Shown here: piece after piece, positions 1 to 8,900 of the stretch
How the letters are laid out: every line of letters starts with the position of its first letter
Numbering within the stretch: the stretch's first letter is position 1
NCBI GenBank assembly: GCA_035524895.1
Contig: DATLFI010000037.1
Span: 1 to 9,871 of the forward strand
Origin: DATLFI01 sp035524895
GTDB lineage: Bacteria > Acidobacteriota > Thermoanaerobaculia > Multivoradales > Multivoraceae
Length of the DNA: 9,871 nt
Direction of reading: 5' to 3'
The notes under the pieces: model-generated
What the model saw: the letters and a program-made list of their open reading frames with translations, nothing else
Told to the model about the DNA's origin: nothing
Databases searched by the model: none
Program-made: the position numbers and the translations under genes

Positions 1-1123
1 CGTCCATGTCGGAGAGGACGGCGGCGATGGCGGTTTGCTCGGCGACAGTTGGCGGACAAGGCAGCTCAATCATTCGCACATCGCGACTGCTGATCGCGGG
101 ATAATTTGATCCCGCAAGAATCCTCTCAATCCGGCTATTGACGACGTATCCGAAAAGATGCGCGAAAAGGTATCCGGCGTTGGCTGCATCAGGGCGGGCG
201 CGCAAGACGGCGAACCCTGTTGAGCATACTGCCAATGGTATTTGCGACGTGAAATGGAGGTGAGCCATCAGATTCGGCCGCACGGTAGACATCAGCACAT
301 CGTCGTGCCGCAGAACTCTACGGGCTCGTGACGGTGCCGTGCGAAAGACCTCAACTGAGACACCCAGCAAACGCCCTGCATCGACTTGCTCGAGCGAAAT
401 GTAGTTGAAAGAGAAATCGGGATCTGTCGAACTCGATAGGTTCTCTGGATCCACGGTCGCAAGGTTATTGATCTGCTTCATCTCCCACTCCCCGCCGACG
501 TCCAGAAGGCGGGTCTTGCCGGTGAGGAGTAGCTGCATAACGGCTTGCTTGACGGCCCGCTTCTTGGCGATCAGCGCCTTCATCTCTCCGAGCAACCTAT
601 CTGCATCCGACAACGCCTCGGAGATCGCGCACTGTTCGGGGATGGGGGGTACGGAAATTTCAAATCGCTTAATAAGTGCACCACTGAGGTTGTCCTGACT
701 GCCCTTGTTACTTAGGCCCCGTAAGCTGTCGTAGTTACCAATGAGGAAGTGGAATAGGAACTCAGACAGGAGGGCCGACCTAGGCGCGATCGCAGCACAG
801 GCCTGATTGGTGGCGGCTTCGATGCCTAACCTCGCCACGCGACCACGAGTTGGACCTTGGCCATAGAGGGCGATAAGAATCGTACCTGTCCGTTCCAGTC
901 TTGCGGCCGAGCGCTCGAGGCCTTTCCGTGTAATGCATTCCTGAGCAGTAGTGATTGTGGCGCCCTTGACCTCACCGGTTGTTACCCACGGTATGTCGCC
1001 ACCCCAGTACGCTGGTGTGCTGCGACTTGGTGTGCCACCGGACCGAATCGTGGCGAGCTCGCCGAGCGGCGCGACGTACCAGTCGTTCGGGAACATGCGC
1101 GTGAGGACCGGTGTGAACCTCAT
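1..1123 (-). CDS. hsdS: Type I restriction-modification specificity subunit HsdS (partial, C-terminus beyond left edge)
   Basis: Reading the minus strand from an ATG at 1123-1121 gives 374 codons with no stop, running off the left edge. The product has the two-repeat layout of HsdS, the DNA-recognition subunit that directs the HsdM/HsdR complex to a bipartite site. Target-recognition domain 1 spans about residues 15-157 and carries the typical early GGTPS motif (29-33). The first conserved helical spacer is about 159-205, with PPIPEQ at 159-164, IAKKRAVKQAVMQLLLTG at 185-202 and then KTRL. Target-recognition domain 2 spans about 215-355. The second conserved helix starts with AEQTAIAAVLSDMD (361-374), where the window ends. 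About 40 residues are probably missing. The start codon overlaps the hsdM stop (ATGA, 1120-1123), so translation is probably coupled. Base composition is visibly lower in G+C than in the neighbours, as is common for exchanged recognition domains. The recognised sequence cannot be predicted from this. Confidence 0.95.
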   Translation of the reverse strand, partial: MRFTPVLTRMFPNDWYVAPLGELATIRSGGTPSRSTPAYWGGDIPWVTTGEVKGATITTAQECITRKGLERSAARLERTGTILIALYGQGPTRGRVARLGIEAATNQACAAIAPRSALLSEFLFHFLIGNYDSLRGLSNKGSQDNLSGALIKRFEISVPPIPEQCAISEALSDADRLLGEMKALIAKKRAVKQAVMQLLLTGKTRLLDVGGEWEMKQINNLATVDPENLSSSTDPDFSFNYISLEQVDAGRLLGVSVEVFRTAPSRARRVLRHDDVLMSTVRPNLMAHLHFTSQIPLAVCSTGFAVLRARPDAANAGYLFAHLFGYVVNSRIERILAGSNYPAISSRDVRMIELPCPPTVAEQTAIAAVLSDMD

Positions 1124-3564
1124 CCCCACAGCAGGCCCATCTTCCTCAGGTGCCCTTCCACCTTCACGCTGCACGCTTCCACCTCGTGCTCCAGAGCCGG
1201 CAGCGGCCGCGCGTAGCGTTCTTCGAGTTCCTTCACCCGCCCGGCGAGCTGCTGGGTCAGCCGCTCCACCTCGCCCTCGATGGCGGCCCGGATGCTGGCG
1301 AACCACTTGTCCTCGACTACCAGCGTCTTGATCTCGACCTCGATGAGCTTCGCGTACCGCGCCAGTACCTGCCGATCCAGCGTGACCCGGGCGTCCTTGA
1401 CGGCCTTGCCCGCCTCGGACTCTGCCTCGATCAGTTCCAGGCAGCGCGTGAGGGCGTCTCGTTCCTCGTCGCTCTCCGGCTCGCCCTGGAGGGCCTTGAG
1501 CCGGTCCTTCACGCCGCCCTTCGTGACCTTGCCCTTGTCGTTGGTGGCGTCCTCCAGCAGCCCTTCTTCGCCGGTGTGCTCCTCGACAAAGTCTTCCAGC
1601 TCGCGTGCGGCGGCCTCTTGCTCGGCGTGGAGGTCCTCGACGGCGGCCTGTTCGGCGGCATAGAATCGCGCCACGATCAGCGCTGGGGGAATGAGATCCA
1701 TCTTGTACTTCTTGCGTTTGATCGTCAGGTCTGGCGCTTCCTTGACCTTCGCCTCCTTGTCCTCGATGATCCCGCGCGGCTTGGCGGCCTCGGCCCAGCC
1801 GTCGGCGGCGACGAGGTAGACGTCGTCCTGCATCACCTCGGCCCAGTAGTCCATCAGGCGTTGGTAGACGACGTAGCGGCTGAGCAGCGGCAGGTCGGCG
1901 AAGCGCACGAGCAGGTCTTCCGACAGGGTGTGGATGACAGTCTTGGGGGAATCGCCGATTCGGAGCCCCAGAAGTCCCGGCCTATGGGTCTTACGCCAGG
2001 CCTCGAAGATTGCCGCGACGCGCTCCGAGTAGGCCGTGAACTCGCGATGGCCGAGGATGGTGGCCTTCACCTGCCCCGTCTCGACGCAGGCCTCGCTATA
2101 GCCCGGGCGGCCGTTGTTCCGGAACAGGGTCCTGCGCAGCGAGGGGAAAACGCCCCAGTAGTCGCCGAGCGCGTCGATGTCCCGGTTGGGGATACCACCA
2201 GTGAGGTGGGCGTGGAGATCGTGCAGATCCTCTGGCTCGCTCGACTCGATGTAGCGCGGGATGTTGAGGTTGAAGTCATTGGAGGGGCTTGCGATCTCGG
2301 CGACCGGCACCATGCGCGAGTATCGAGGAAGCTCCACCTGTCGGTTGAACACGTCCACGATCTTGTGGATGTCCTGGGAGCGCAGGCGGTTCTTGGCGCC
2401 GTCCTTGAGAAAGCCCTTCCTGGCATCGATCATGAGAATGCCCTTGCGATTCGCGGCTTGCTCCTTGTCGATCACCACGATACGGGCCGGGATGCCGGTA
2501 CCGTAGAACAGGTTGGCGGGCAGGCCGATGATGCCCTTGATGAGGCCGCGCTGGATCAGGTTTCGGCGGATGTCGGCCTCCTTGTGGCCGCGGAACAGCA
2601 CGCCATGCGGTAGGATGATGGCGCCCTTGCCCTTGCTCCTGAGCGACGCGATCAGGTGCAGAAGGAAGGCGTAGTCGCCGTTTTTCGCCGGAGGGATGCC
2701 GTACTCGAAGCGGCCGAACTCGTCGTGGGCCGGGTCGAGCCCCCTCGACCAGGCCTTGGCCGAGAAGGGCGGATTCGCGACGGCGAAATCGAAGGTCTTG
2801 AGGCTGTCGTCCTTGTTCTTGAAGTACGGAGCGGCCAGCGTGTTGCCGCGCCAGAGCACGGCCGTCGGGTGGCCGTGCAGGATCATGTTCATCTGCGCCA
2901 GCGCCCAGGTGGCGACATCATTCTCCTGACCGTAGATACTGATGCCCCGGGGCGCCTCGTCGGCGGCCTTGAGCAAGAGCGAGCCGGAGCCACACGTGGG
3001 GTCGTAGATCGTCTTGTCCTGGCGGGTCTTGGGGCCGATGCCGACCACCTGGGCCATGATGCGCGAAACCTCCGCCGGGGTGTAGAACTGCCCCTTGCTC
3101 TTGCCGCTCTCGGTGGCGAAGTGGCGCATCAGGTATTCGTAGGCGTCGCCCAAGAGGTCGTCGCCCTCGGCCCGGTTCGCGCCAAAATCGAGATCGTCGA
3201 AGATTGCGACCAGCTTCGAGAGACGATCCACCATCTCCTTGCCGGCACCAAGCTTGCTCTCGTCGGCGAAGTCCGCCTGATCGATGACGCCCTTGAGGTC
3301 GTTGGCCTCGGCGAGCTTGCCGATGATCTTGTTGATCTTGTCGCCGATCTCCTTGTCGCCCTTGAGCTTCACCATGTCGGCGAAGCCGCCGCCGGCGGGC
3401 ACCTCGATGATCGCGTCCGGCCTGCCGGCGTACTTGTCCGACACGTACTTCATGAACAGCAGTGTGAGGACATAGTCCTTATACTGCGAGGCGTCCATGC
3501 CGCCGCGGAGCTCGTCGCAGCTCTGCCAGAGGGAGCTGTAGAGTTGGGATTTCTTGAGCGCCAT
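1120..3564 (-). CDS. hsdM: Type I restriction-modification methyltransferase subunit HsdM (long, 814 aa form)
   Basis: HsdM transfers a methyl group from S-adenosylmethionine to N6 of adenine in the site chosen by HsdS. The N-terminal helical HsdM_N domain is about residues 3-150. The methyltransferase core follows: QFYTP at 159-163, the SAM-binding motif I DPTCGSGS at 188-195 and the catalytic motif IV NPPF at 264-267. The core ends near NDFNLNIPRYI (429-439). The first 440 residues therefore look intact and active. A C-terminal extension of about 375 residues follows, rich in Glu, Lys and Ala and partly coiled-coil-like (about 635-800). The classic E. coli protein is about 530 residues; long HsdM forms of about 800 residues are a known variant. 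The ATG at 3564 has a good ribosome binding site. It lies 111 nt after the DUF5655 gene, and its stop overlaps the hsdS start. Identification as HsdM is secure; the function of the extension is unknown. Confidence 0.97.
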   Translation of the reverse strand: MALKKSQLYSSLWQSCDELRGGMDASQYKDYVLTLLFMKYVSDKYAGRPDAIIEVPAGGGFADMVKLKGDKEIGDKINKIIGKLAEANDLKGVIDQADFADESKLGAGKEMVDRLSKLVAIFDDLDFGANRAEGDDLLGDAYEYLMRHFATESGKSKGQFYTPAEVSRIMAQVVGIGPKTRQDKTIYDPTCGSGSLLLKAADEAPRGISIYGQENDVATWALAQMNMILHGHPTAVLWRGNTLAAPYFKNKDDSLKTFDFAVANPPFSAKAWSRGLDPAHDEFGRFEYGIPPAKNGDYAFLLHLIASLRSKGKGAIILPHGVLFRGHKEADIRRNLIQRGLIKGIIGLPANLFYGTGIPARIVVIDKEQAANRKGILMIDARKGFLKDGAKNRLRSQDIHKIVDVFNRQVELPRYSRMVPVAEIASPSNDFNLNIPRYIESSEPEDLHDLHAHLTGGIPNRDIDALGDYWGVFPSLRRTLFRNNGRPGYSEACVETGQVKATILGHREFTAYSERVAAIFEAWRKTHRPGLLGLRIGDSPKTVIHTLSEDLLVRFADLPLLSRYVVYQRLMDYWAEVMQDDVYLVAADGWAEAAKPRGIIEDKEAKVKEAPDLTIKRKKYKMDLIPPALIVARFYAAEQAAVEDLHAEQEAAARELEDFVEEHTGEEGLLEDATNDKGKVTKGGVKDRLKALQGEPESDEERDALTRCLELIEAESEAGKAVKDARVTLDRQVLARYAKLIEVEIKTLVVEDKWFASIRAAIEGEVERLTQQLAGRVKELEERYARPLPALEHEVEACSVKVEGHLRKMGLLWG

Positions 3565-3675
3565 GCTTGTGGCTCCTCGATCTCGACGTGCCTCGCCGCG
3601 CCGCCGGTTGCGGGCTCTCAGCTCATAATGCGACCGGCCCAGCTCCCGCCCCCTCGACGCTGGCCTCGGACTTCG
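3565..3675 (-). other. Intergenic spacer between the DUF5655 gene and hsdM
   Basis: This 111-nt stretch is the largest gap inside the minus-strand gene run and separates the Mcr-side genes from the Hsd genes. No convincing hairpin-plus-T-run terminator is seen. A CATTAT sequence on the minus strand near 3626-3631 resembles a -10 element, but no recognisable -35 box lies at the right distance. An internal promoter for hsdMS is possible but unproven. Confidence 0.3.
3573..3578 (-). promoter_or_regulatory. Ribosome binding site of hsdM
   Basis: On the minus strand GAGGAG stands 8 nt before the ATG at 3564. It is the clearest Shine-Dalgarno sequence I found in the window and supports this start for hsdM. 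It also suggests hsdM can be translated independently of the upstream gene rather than only by coupling. Confidence 0.7.
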
Positions 3676-4593
3676 TCAGCTCGCCTCGTAGCTCTGCAAC
3701 ACCAGGCCCTTCGCCCGTTCGAGATCCTGGCGGGAGCGAACGGAGATCTCCAAGTCACCCGTGCCGAAGTGACCGATGTTGCGAACATCGCGGGTAAAGC
3801 CTTCCTCGAGCTGGATCGTGCCAGGATCGACCTTCACGTAAACCTTGACGTCTCCCGCCCGCGGGTGGACCTCGACGCAGGCGAAGTTCTTGATCCGCTT
3901 GAACGCAACGTAGAATCGGAGGACCTTCATCTGGACGTCGTCGCCCAACGCCAGGAGGAACGACTTGAGCTCCTCGTACAGGTCGAGGAGGGGACCGGAG
4001 AGCTCCTCCAGGGTCTGGTCGATGGTCCTGTAGCCCGGGGTCTTCGACTTCTTAGGTTCAGGCGGCCGGCCGCCCTCGGCGGGTGACGCCGTCGTGGCAT
4101 TCACCAGCTCCGGGAGGAGTAGCTCGTCACCGAAGCGGCGGTACCGGATCAGCTCGATGTTCCGGTTCATCTGGGCCACGGCGTACTCGTCGTACCGGGT
4201 GAAGTCGCCCGCAATGCAGAGGAGCCGCGGCCCGCCCCACTCGATCGCGTCCGCATCCGCCCTACCGAGCTTCTCCATCACGAGGAGTTTGAATTCCGCC
4301 TGGTGGTCCATCAGCCAGTCCAGGTAAAAGAGGCCCTGGTTGACGACGTTCTCGTTGAGGCTGCGCTTGTACTCGATGATCACCGGGCTGCCGTTCTCAT
4401 CGATCCCCAGGGTGTCGAGCCGGCCGCCGTGCCGTTTCCCGGCGGAGTACTCGCTAGCCAGGAAGCGCACGCCGAGGAGGGTCTCGAGGTTGCGCTCCAT
4501 CAAGGTCTGGAGCGACTTCTCGAGGCTCGCGGCCGTTCCGCCGAGCTCCTGGGCGGTGCCGTTCGTTGTGCGGAAGAGCTTGATGTCGCCCAT
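3676..4593 (-). CDS. PD-(D/E)XK NucS-like nuclease / DUF5655 domain protein (COG3586 type)
   Basis: This 305-residue protein has two parts. Residues about 22-160 look like a restriction-endonuclease-fold domain. GGRLDTLGIDENG (56-68) supplies Asp60, and PVIIEYKR (70-77) supplies the Glu74-x-Lys76 pair, which together form a D...ExK active site. The following segment (NENVVNQGLFYLDWLMDHQAEF) is typical of the family formerly annotated as 'predicted transport protein' (COG3586). After a Pro/Lys-rich linker (about 168-188), residues about 190-302 match DUF5655, which ends in a strand-rich region and a helix. No signal peptide or membrane segment is visible, so it should be cytoplasmic. The ATG at 4593 begins MGDIKLFR, a usual start for this family, although no clear Shine-Dalgarno sequence precedes it. 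It starts 48 nt after the mcrC stop and lies between the McrBC and Hsd modules. That suggests a role in DNA defence, but no substrate is known to me. The family call is confident; the biological role is inference. Confidence 0.85.
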   Translation of the reverse strand: MGDIKLFRTTNGTAQELGGTAASLEKSLQTLMERNLETLLGVRFLASEYSAGKRHGGRLDTLGIDENGSPVIIEYKRSLNENVVNQGLFYLDWLMDHQAEFKLLVMEKLGRADADAIEWGGPRLLCIAGDFTRYDEYAVAQMNRNIELIRYRRFGDELLLPELVNATTASPAEGGRPPEPKKSKTPGYRTIDQTLEELSGPLLDLYEELKSFLLALGDDVQMKVLRFYVAFKRIKNFACVEVHPRAGDVKVYVKVDPGTIQLEEGFTRDVRNIGHFGTGDLEISVRSRQDLERAKGLVLQSYEAS

Positions 4594-4641
4594 TTGGGAG
4601 TCCGTTTCGCGCCAGCTTATTCGGCCTCTGCCCTCGGCACT

Positions 4642-5901
4642 CTAGCTGGCTACCAGAGCCGATTCAATCCCGGGCGATGCACCGCGCCTCCCCAGTTGAG
4701 CATCCATCGCCACGAGCTGCGCCAAGAGCTGATCGCCAGCCTCGTTCAGGTCCCCGCTCAGCTCGAACCCCAGGGTCCTTACACGAATCCGGCCCACCTG
4801 GAAGGTCAGCGGGCGCTCGAGCCGGATCGGGTAGAGGAGCACGGCCTCCATGGAGCCCAGCGCTTCGGCGTACGCTACCACCTGGGCGACGTCGGCGGTG
4901 GAGGGCTCCTGGACTGGCTTGTACTTGGTGTCGAGAACAGCGAGGGGTGTGCCGCCGGTGTGGTCGTAGAGAACGAGGTCCATCTGGAAGCGCAGACGCC
5001 CTTCGCTGCCGAGGTCGAAAGGCTCCTGCGTCGTGACGACGTACGGCGCCGGCAGGTTCTCCCGCAGCCACTCGGCGACGTAGAGCTCGAAGAGGCTGGC
5101 CATGTCTACGAGGAAGGGGAGGTTCTGGTGGTCGCCGCTCTCGTGGCTGGGGCCGGTGTGTTCCAGGAAGAAGCGGCAGAGGGCGTGGAGGGGCCGGTAG
5201 TCGTCGTTGAGCCGGGTATAGGACCGGTCCCGGCAGTCGAGGGCGGTGAAGCTCTGCGGCGTCACTAAGCCGTGGAGGCGTCCGAAGGCGGTGCGCACGG
5301 TCTGGCGTACTTCGGGACGGCGGCAAGTGGCGTTCCTGCGGATCCGGTCCAGGGTCCAGCGGAGGATACGGTTCTCCTCCACATCAGCGGTGTGCTCCTC
5401 GAACCGACAATCGAGGTGGACTCGCCACGGCGCCCGGAGCGCGCGACCCAGGTCGATTCGGCCTCGGATGGCGGCGAGGCGGTCCTCCCGGCCCACGTAC
5501 TCCCGGTAAAAGCCCTTGCGGCTCCTGGTGAGGATGCGCCGCGCCAGGACGTTGGCAAGCCGCTCGTAGAACTCCTCGAGGGAGTGGCAGTCGGTGAGGC
5601 CGGGGAGGAGCTCGAAGCTCTTCAGGTGGTAGGCCACCTCGAGCATCCGGAAGAGGTTCTGGAGCGGCACTCGGGGACGCAGGCGGAGGGCGAGTGTCGG
5701 GCTGACCGGAAGGAAGCCCACCCAGCCCTGGGCGGTGAGGGTCCATTGGCCCTCGGTCCGCGGCGACGGGAACTCCACCGCGACGCGCTGGCCGTACCGG
5801 CGCCAGAGGAGCTCCGCGTCCTCGGACCGGATGGCCTCCGGAGGGATCTCGGCCTTGCGGTACTCCCAGAGATCGATGGGTTCCGGCGACGCGGCAGTCA
5901 C
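4642..5901 (-). CDS. mcrC: McrC, nuclease subunit of the McrBC type IV restriction system
   Basis: McrC is the endonuclease partner of the McrB GTPase; together they cleave DNA containing modified cytosine or related bases. The 419-residue product has the usual McrC layout. The N-terminal part (about 1-130) includes the LRLRPRVPLQNLFRML stretch. RGRID at 146-150 and FEEHTADVEENRIL at 167-180 are family hallmarks. A C-terminal PD-(D/E)XK nuclease core follows, in which QMDLVLYD gives Asp308 and LAVLDTKYK gives Asp324-x-Lys326. The site therefore looks catalytically complete. The length is somewhat above the 348 residues of E. coli McrC but normal for this broader family. The start codon is GTG at 5901-5899 and overlaps the mcrB stop as GTGA, which implies translational coupling and balanced production with McrB. 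The last ~20 residues look unstructured. Specificity must come from the partner McrB rather than this protein. Confidence 0.95.
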   Translation of the reverse strand: MTAASPEPIDLWEYRKAEIPPEAIRSEDAELLWRRYGQRVAVEFPSPRTEGQWTLTAQGWVGFLPVSPTLALRLRPRVPLQNLFRMLEVAYHLKSFELLPGLTDCHSLEEFYERLANVLARRILTRSRKGFYREYVGREDRLAAIRGRIDLGRALRAPWRVHLDCRFEEHTADVEENRILRWTLDRIRRNATCRRPEVRQTVRTAFGRLHGLVTPQSFTALDCRDRSYTRLNDDYRPLHALCRFFLEHTGPSHESGDHQNLPFLVDMASLFELYVAEWLRENLPAPYVVTTQEPFDLGSEGRLRFQMDLVLYDHTGGTPLAVLDTKYKPVQEPSTADVAQVVAYAEALGSMEAVLLYPIRLERPLTFQVGRIRVRTLGFELSGDLNEAGDQLLAQLVAMDAQLGRRGASPGIESALVAS

Positions 5902-8900
5902 GGGGCGAGCTTCCCCCGCACTGCCTCCCAGCGGAACCGGTCCACCTTGTCCCTCTGGTCGAAGAAGTACTCCTCCAGGTACGGCAGGACCTCCATAGTC
6001 CAGATGTCTTCGAGCTGGGTGGGCAGGTCCTCCAGGAGGAAGTAGGTGATCCCCACCTCATAGTGGGGGTCGGCGATCGCCGCATTCACCTCTCGAAGAA
6101 GCTCGATCAGCGGCTCCACGTCGTGACCGTTGCCTTCGTGGAAGCGGCGCAGGGTCTCGTAGCTCGGTCGAAGCTCGAGAAAGGCGAACCGCCTCCGCAG
6201 GGCGTGGTCGACGAGTGCGATCGAGCGGTCGGCAGTGTTCATGGCGCCCAGGATGCGCACGTTCTCCGGGATCGAGAAAAGCTCCCCGCCCGAGGCGAGC
6301 GGAATCGCCTTGCCCCGGTACTCCAGGAGGTACATGAGCTCGCCGAAGACGCGCGAGAGGTTGGTGCGGTTGATCTCGTCGATGACGAGTACACACCGAC
6401 CTTCGCACTCCTTCGCCCGGCTGCAGAATTCGAGGAAGCGTCCTGCCTTGACTGGGTAGTCGAGGCCACCGTCAGGCAGCGGCTCGGGGCGGATTCCCTG
6501 GATGAAGTCCTCGTAGGCGTAGCTCGGGTGGAACTGGACGAGCTCTGTGAAGCCGTTCCCGCCGCCGATCAGGTGGCGGGCCAGGGCCTCCGCCGCATAG
6601 GTCTTGCCGGTGCCCGGGGGGCCGTAGAGGATCGCCTGCTTCTTCCGTTCGATGGCCCGGACCCAGCGCTCGATGTCCGCCGGGTCCATCCGGAGCTCGG
6701 CGGCGCAGTCGGGGATTGGGAAAAGAGGCTGGACCTGAAAATCAGGATGAGGCGGCCCCGGCTTGTCGATCGGCGGCAGGGCGATAAGAGCCATGAACTT
6801 CTCTCGGTCGAGTGAAATCAGCGTACGGCGCCAGCCGCCCTCTTGGACTTCTCTAGGATGGATGTCGTCCCAGTCGACCGAAAGGCGATGACTGTGAGGA
6901 ACGTTGGGGACGTATTCGTAGGGGCCGGTGACCGTTCCGAAACCGAGAATCCTCCCGGTGCCCTGGTTGGCGAGGATCTTGTCTCCTTCCCGGATGTCCT
7001 TGGCGAACTTCCATACCTGCTCGACCGCTTCCCTGGTCCAGCCTTCCTGCTCGGAGGCCAGCCGGTCCCGCCGGCGTTCGAACTCCTCCCGCGAGAGCTT
7101 GGAGAGGTCCCCCAGGTCGTTCCAGCCGATGGAGATAAACCCGCCCACTAGGCAGTCCGCCCAGTACTTGGCCTCCTCGCCAGGGGCGATCTTCCAGTAC
7201 TGCGGCTTGCCGAACGAAAACTTCCGGATCGTAGTGAGCCAGTGGCTGAAGGCGTCGAAGATGTCCTCGGAACGCGCGTCGGTCGGTGCGGTGGCTAGGA
7301 GATCCGAGAGGTCTTCCACCAGGCCCTGACCGATCCGGTTGAGCTCCGGAAAGTCGACGAGCTTCTGGCTCAGCGACTTCCCCGAGAGGTAGTTGATCAG
7401 CCGGCGGGACTTGTTGTTGACCAGCAGGAAGTCATCAGGCCGGAGAGCGTTCAGGATCGGCGTCAGCATGCCGGTCTGAAAGCCTGTGGACCAGCCCTTC
7501 TTCGCGAACTCGGTGCAGGCGACCTCCAGGTCGGTGGGATCATTCACCGAGCGCTCCACAAACCGGAGAATGGCCTGGGCCACCTCCTCCCAGTCGCCCG
7601 ATTGGCGCCAGCCTACCGCCTCGAACCAGCCCTTGAGATCGCCGGTGATGGCGGGTGCCACATGGGTCCACGCTCCCTTCTCGCGATTGGGCGATGTGTC
7701 CACATACGGCAGGAACTTCAGAAGCACCCGCTCCGTCACATCATCGCCCGCGTCGCGTGCTGCCACGATCTCTGCAAAGCTCCGTCGGGCCTGCTCCCGG
7801 CCCCGCTCGTACGCGGCCTCATGCTCCTGCCCTTGCGGGGAAGTCAAGTACGTCCGGACGAACTCCTCGAACAGACTCTCCATCTCTCGGCGCTTGGCTC
7901 CGCTCGGGTGGGCCTTCTCGATCTCCTGGGCGACGGAATGAGCCACCCAGAGGGCGGACTGGACGTTGATCATGTCCCGCGCCCCGTACGGCTCGAGGTC
8001 CGCACCGAGGGCTCGGACGTGCGCGAGGATCTGGTCGTAGGCATCGCCGCCGGGGCGAGGGGTATAGATATCCGAGGCCTCGGCGAGCTTCAGGAACCAG
8101 CTGGTCACGCCGGGCTTGACGAAGAAATCGCTCTCCGGGAACAGGAAGAACAGGAGATAGGTGGGGAAGGTCCATTTATTTGGGAGGTTCTTCTCCGCGA
8201 GATAGCTGGTGAATCGTTCCAGGCGTTCCGGTGACTCGCCCGGTCCGTAAAGGAGGTCCAACACTGCCGCACAGAAGGGGGGCAGATCGAGTCTCTCGGC
8301 ATGAAGGACCGCCAGGTCGCCCGAGGACGGCACACCCAGATAGAGGAGGTTGGTCGCGTGGCCGACCTTCTTCAGGCGCTCGAGGATCTCGTCGAATCGC
8401 TCCTGGGAGATGAGCTCCCGAAGCTGGTCTTCGCTCAAGAGCTCTCGCGCCTTCTCGGCGGCGGCCCGCTTGTACCCGAGCTCGTCCTTGACGAACTTCG
8501 GATGGTCGAAGCCGTCCCAGTCCGGGTAGGCCTTCCGGACCAGGGCCACGACGCCCTCAGCCAGCTTGCCTTGCATGGCGGCTTCCTCTTGGTGCCTGGG
8601 CTCCGGGAGCTTCCGCCCGACAACCCGTTCGGCCAGCCGGACGACGGCGGGCGAGAATGACCTGTAGTAGGGGGTCCGCCGCACCTTACCCGCCGCCCGC
8701 TCCACCGTCTGGAGATGATCCTCCCGGAGCTCGTCCCAGCGCGTGAGCAACTCCTCGGCGGTCAAGCGGAACCAGGCGACGCCAGGAAGAGCAGCCAAGG
8801 CACCGGAACGCTCCGTTGGGAAATCCTTGTGAAGCCTCTCCGGAAGCTCGCCGCTCTGGTTGCTCAGGATCAGGCTGACCTTCCGCGGCTCGAAGTAGAG

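Noticed and set aside
1150..2613. 487-codon plus-strand ORF opposite hsdM
   Set aside because: It is antisense to the strongly conserved hsdM, is rich in Leu/Val/Asp/Gly repeats typical of shadow frames in high-GC DNA, and shows no recognisable domain.
2656..4086. 476-codon plus-strand ORF across hsdM, the spacer and the DUF5655 gene
   Set aside because: It runs through two real minus-strand genes and their intergenic gap; the translation has no motif and looks like the complement of the real coding frames.
4303..5268. 321-codon plus-strand ORF opposite mcrC and the DUF5655 gene
   Set aside because: It is antisense to confidently identified genes, with biased shadow-frame composition and no domain signal.
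5272..6815. Two plus-strand ORFs of about 250 codons (5272-6045 and 6063-6815) opposite mcrC and mcrB
   Set aside because: They cover the complement of the McrC N-terminus and the McrB AAA+ domain, where the minus-strand frame carries intact catalytic motifs.
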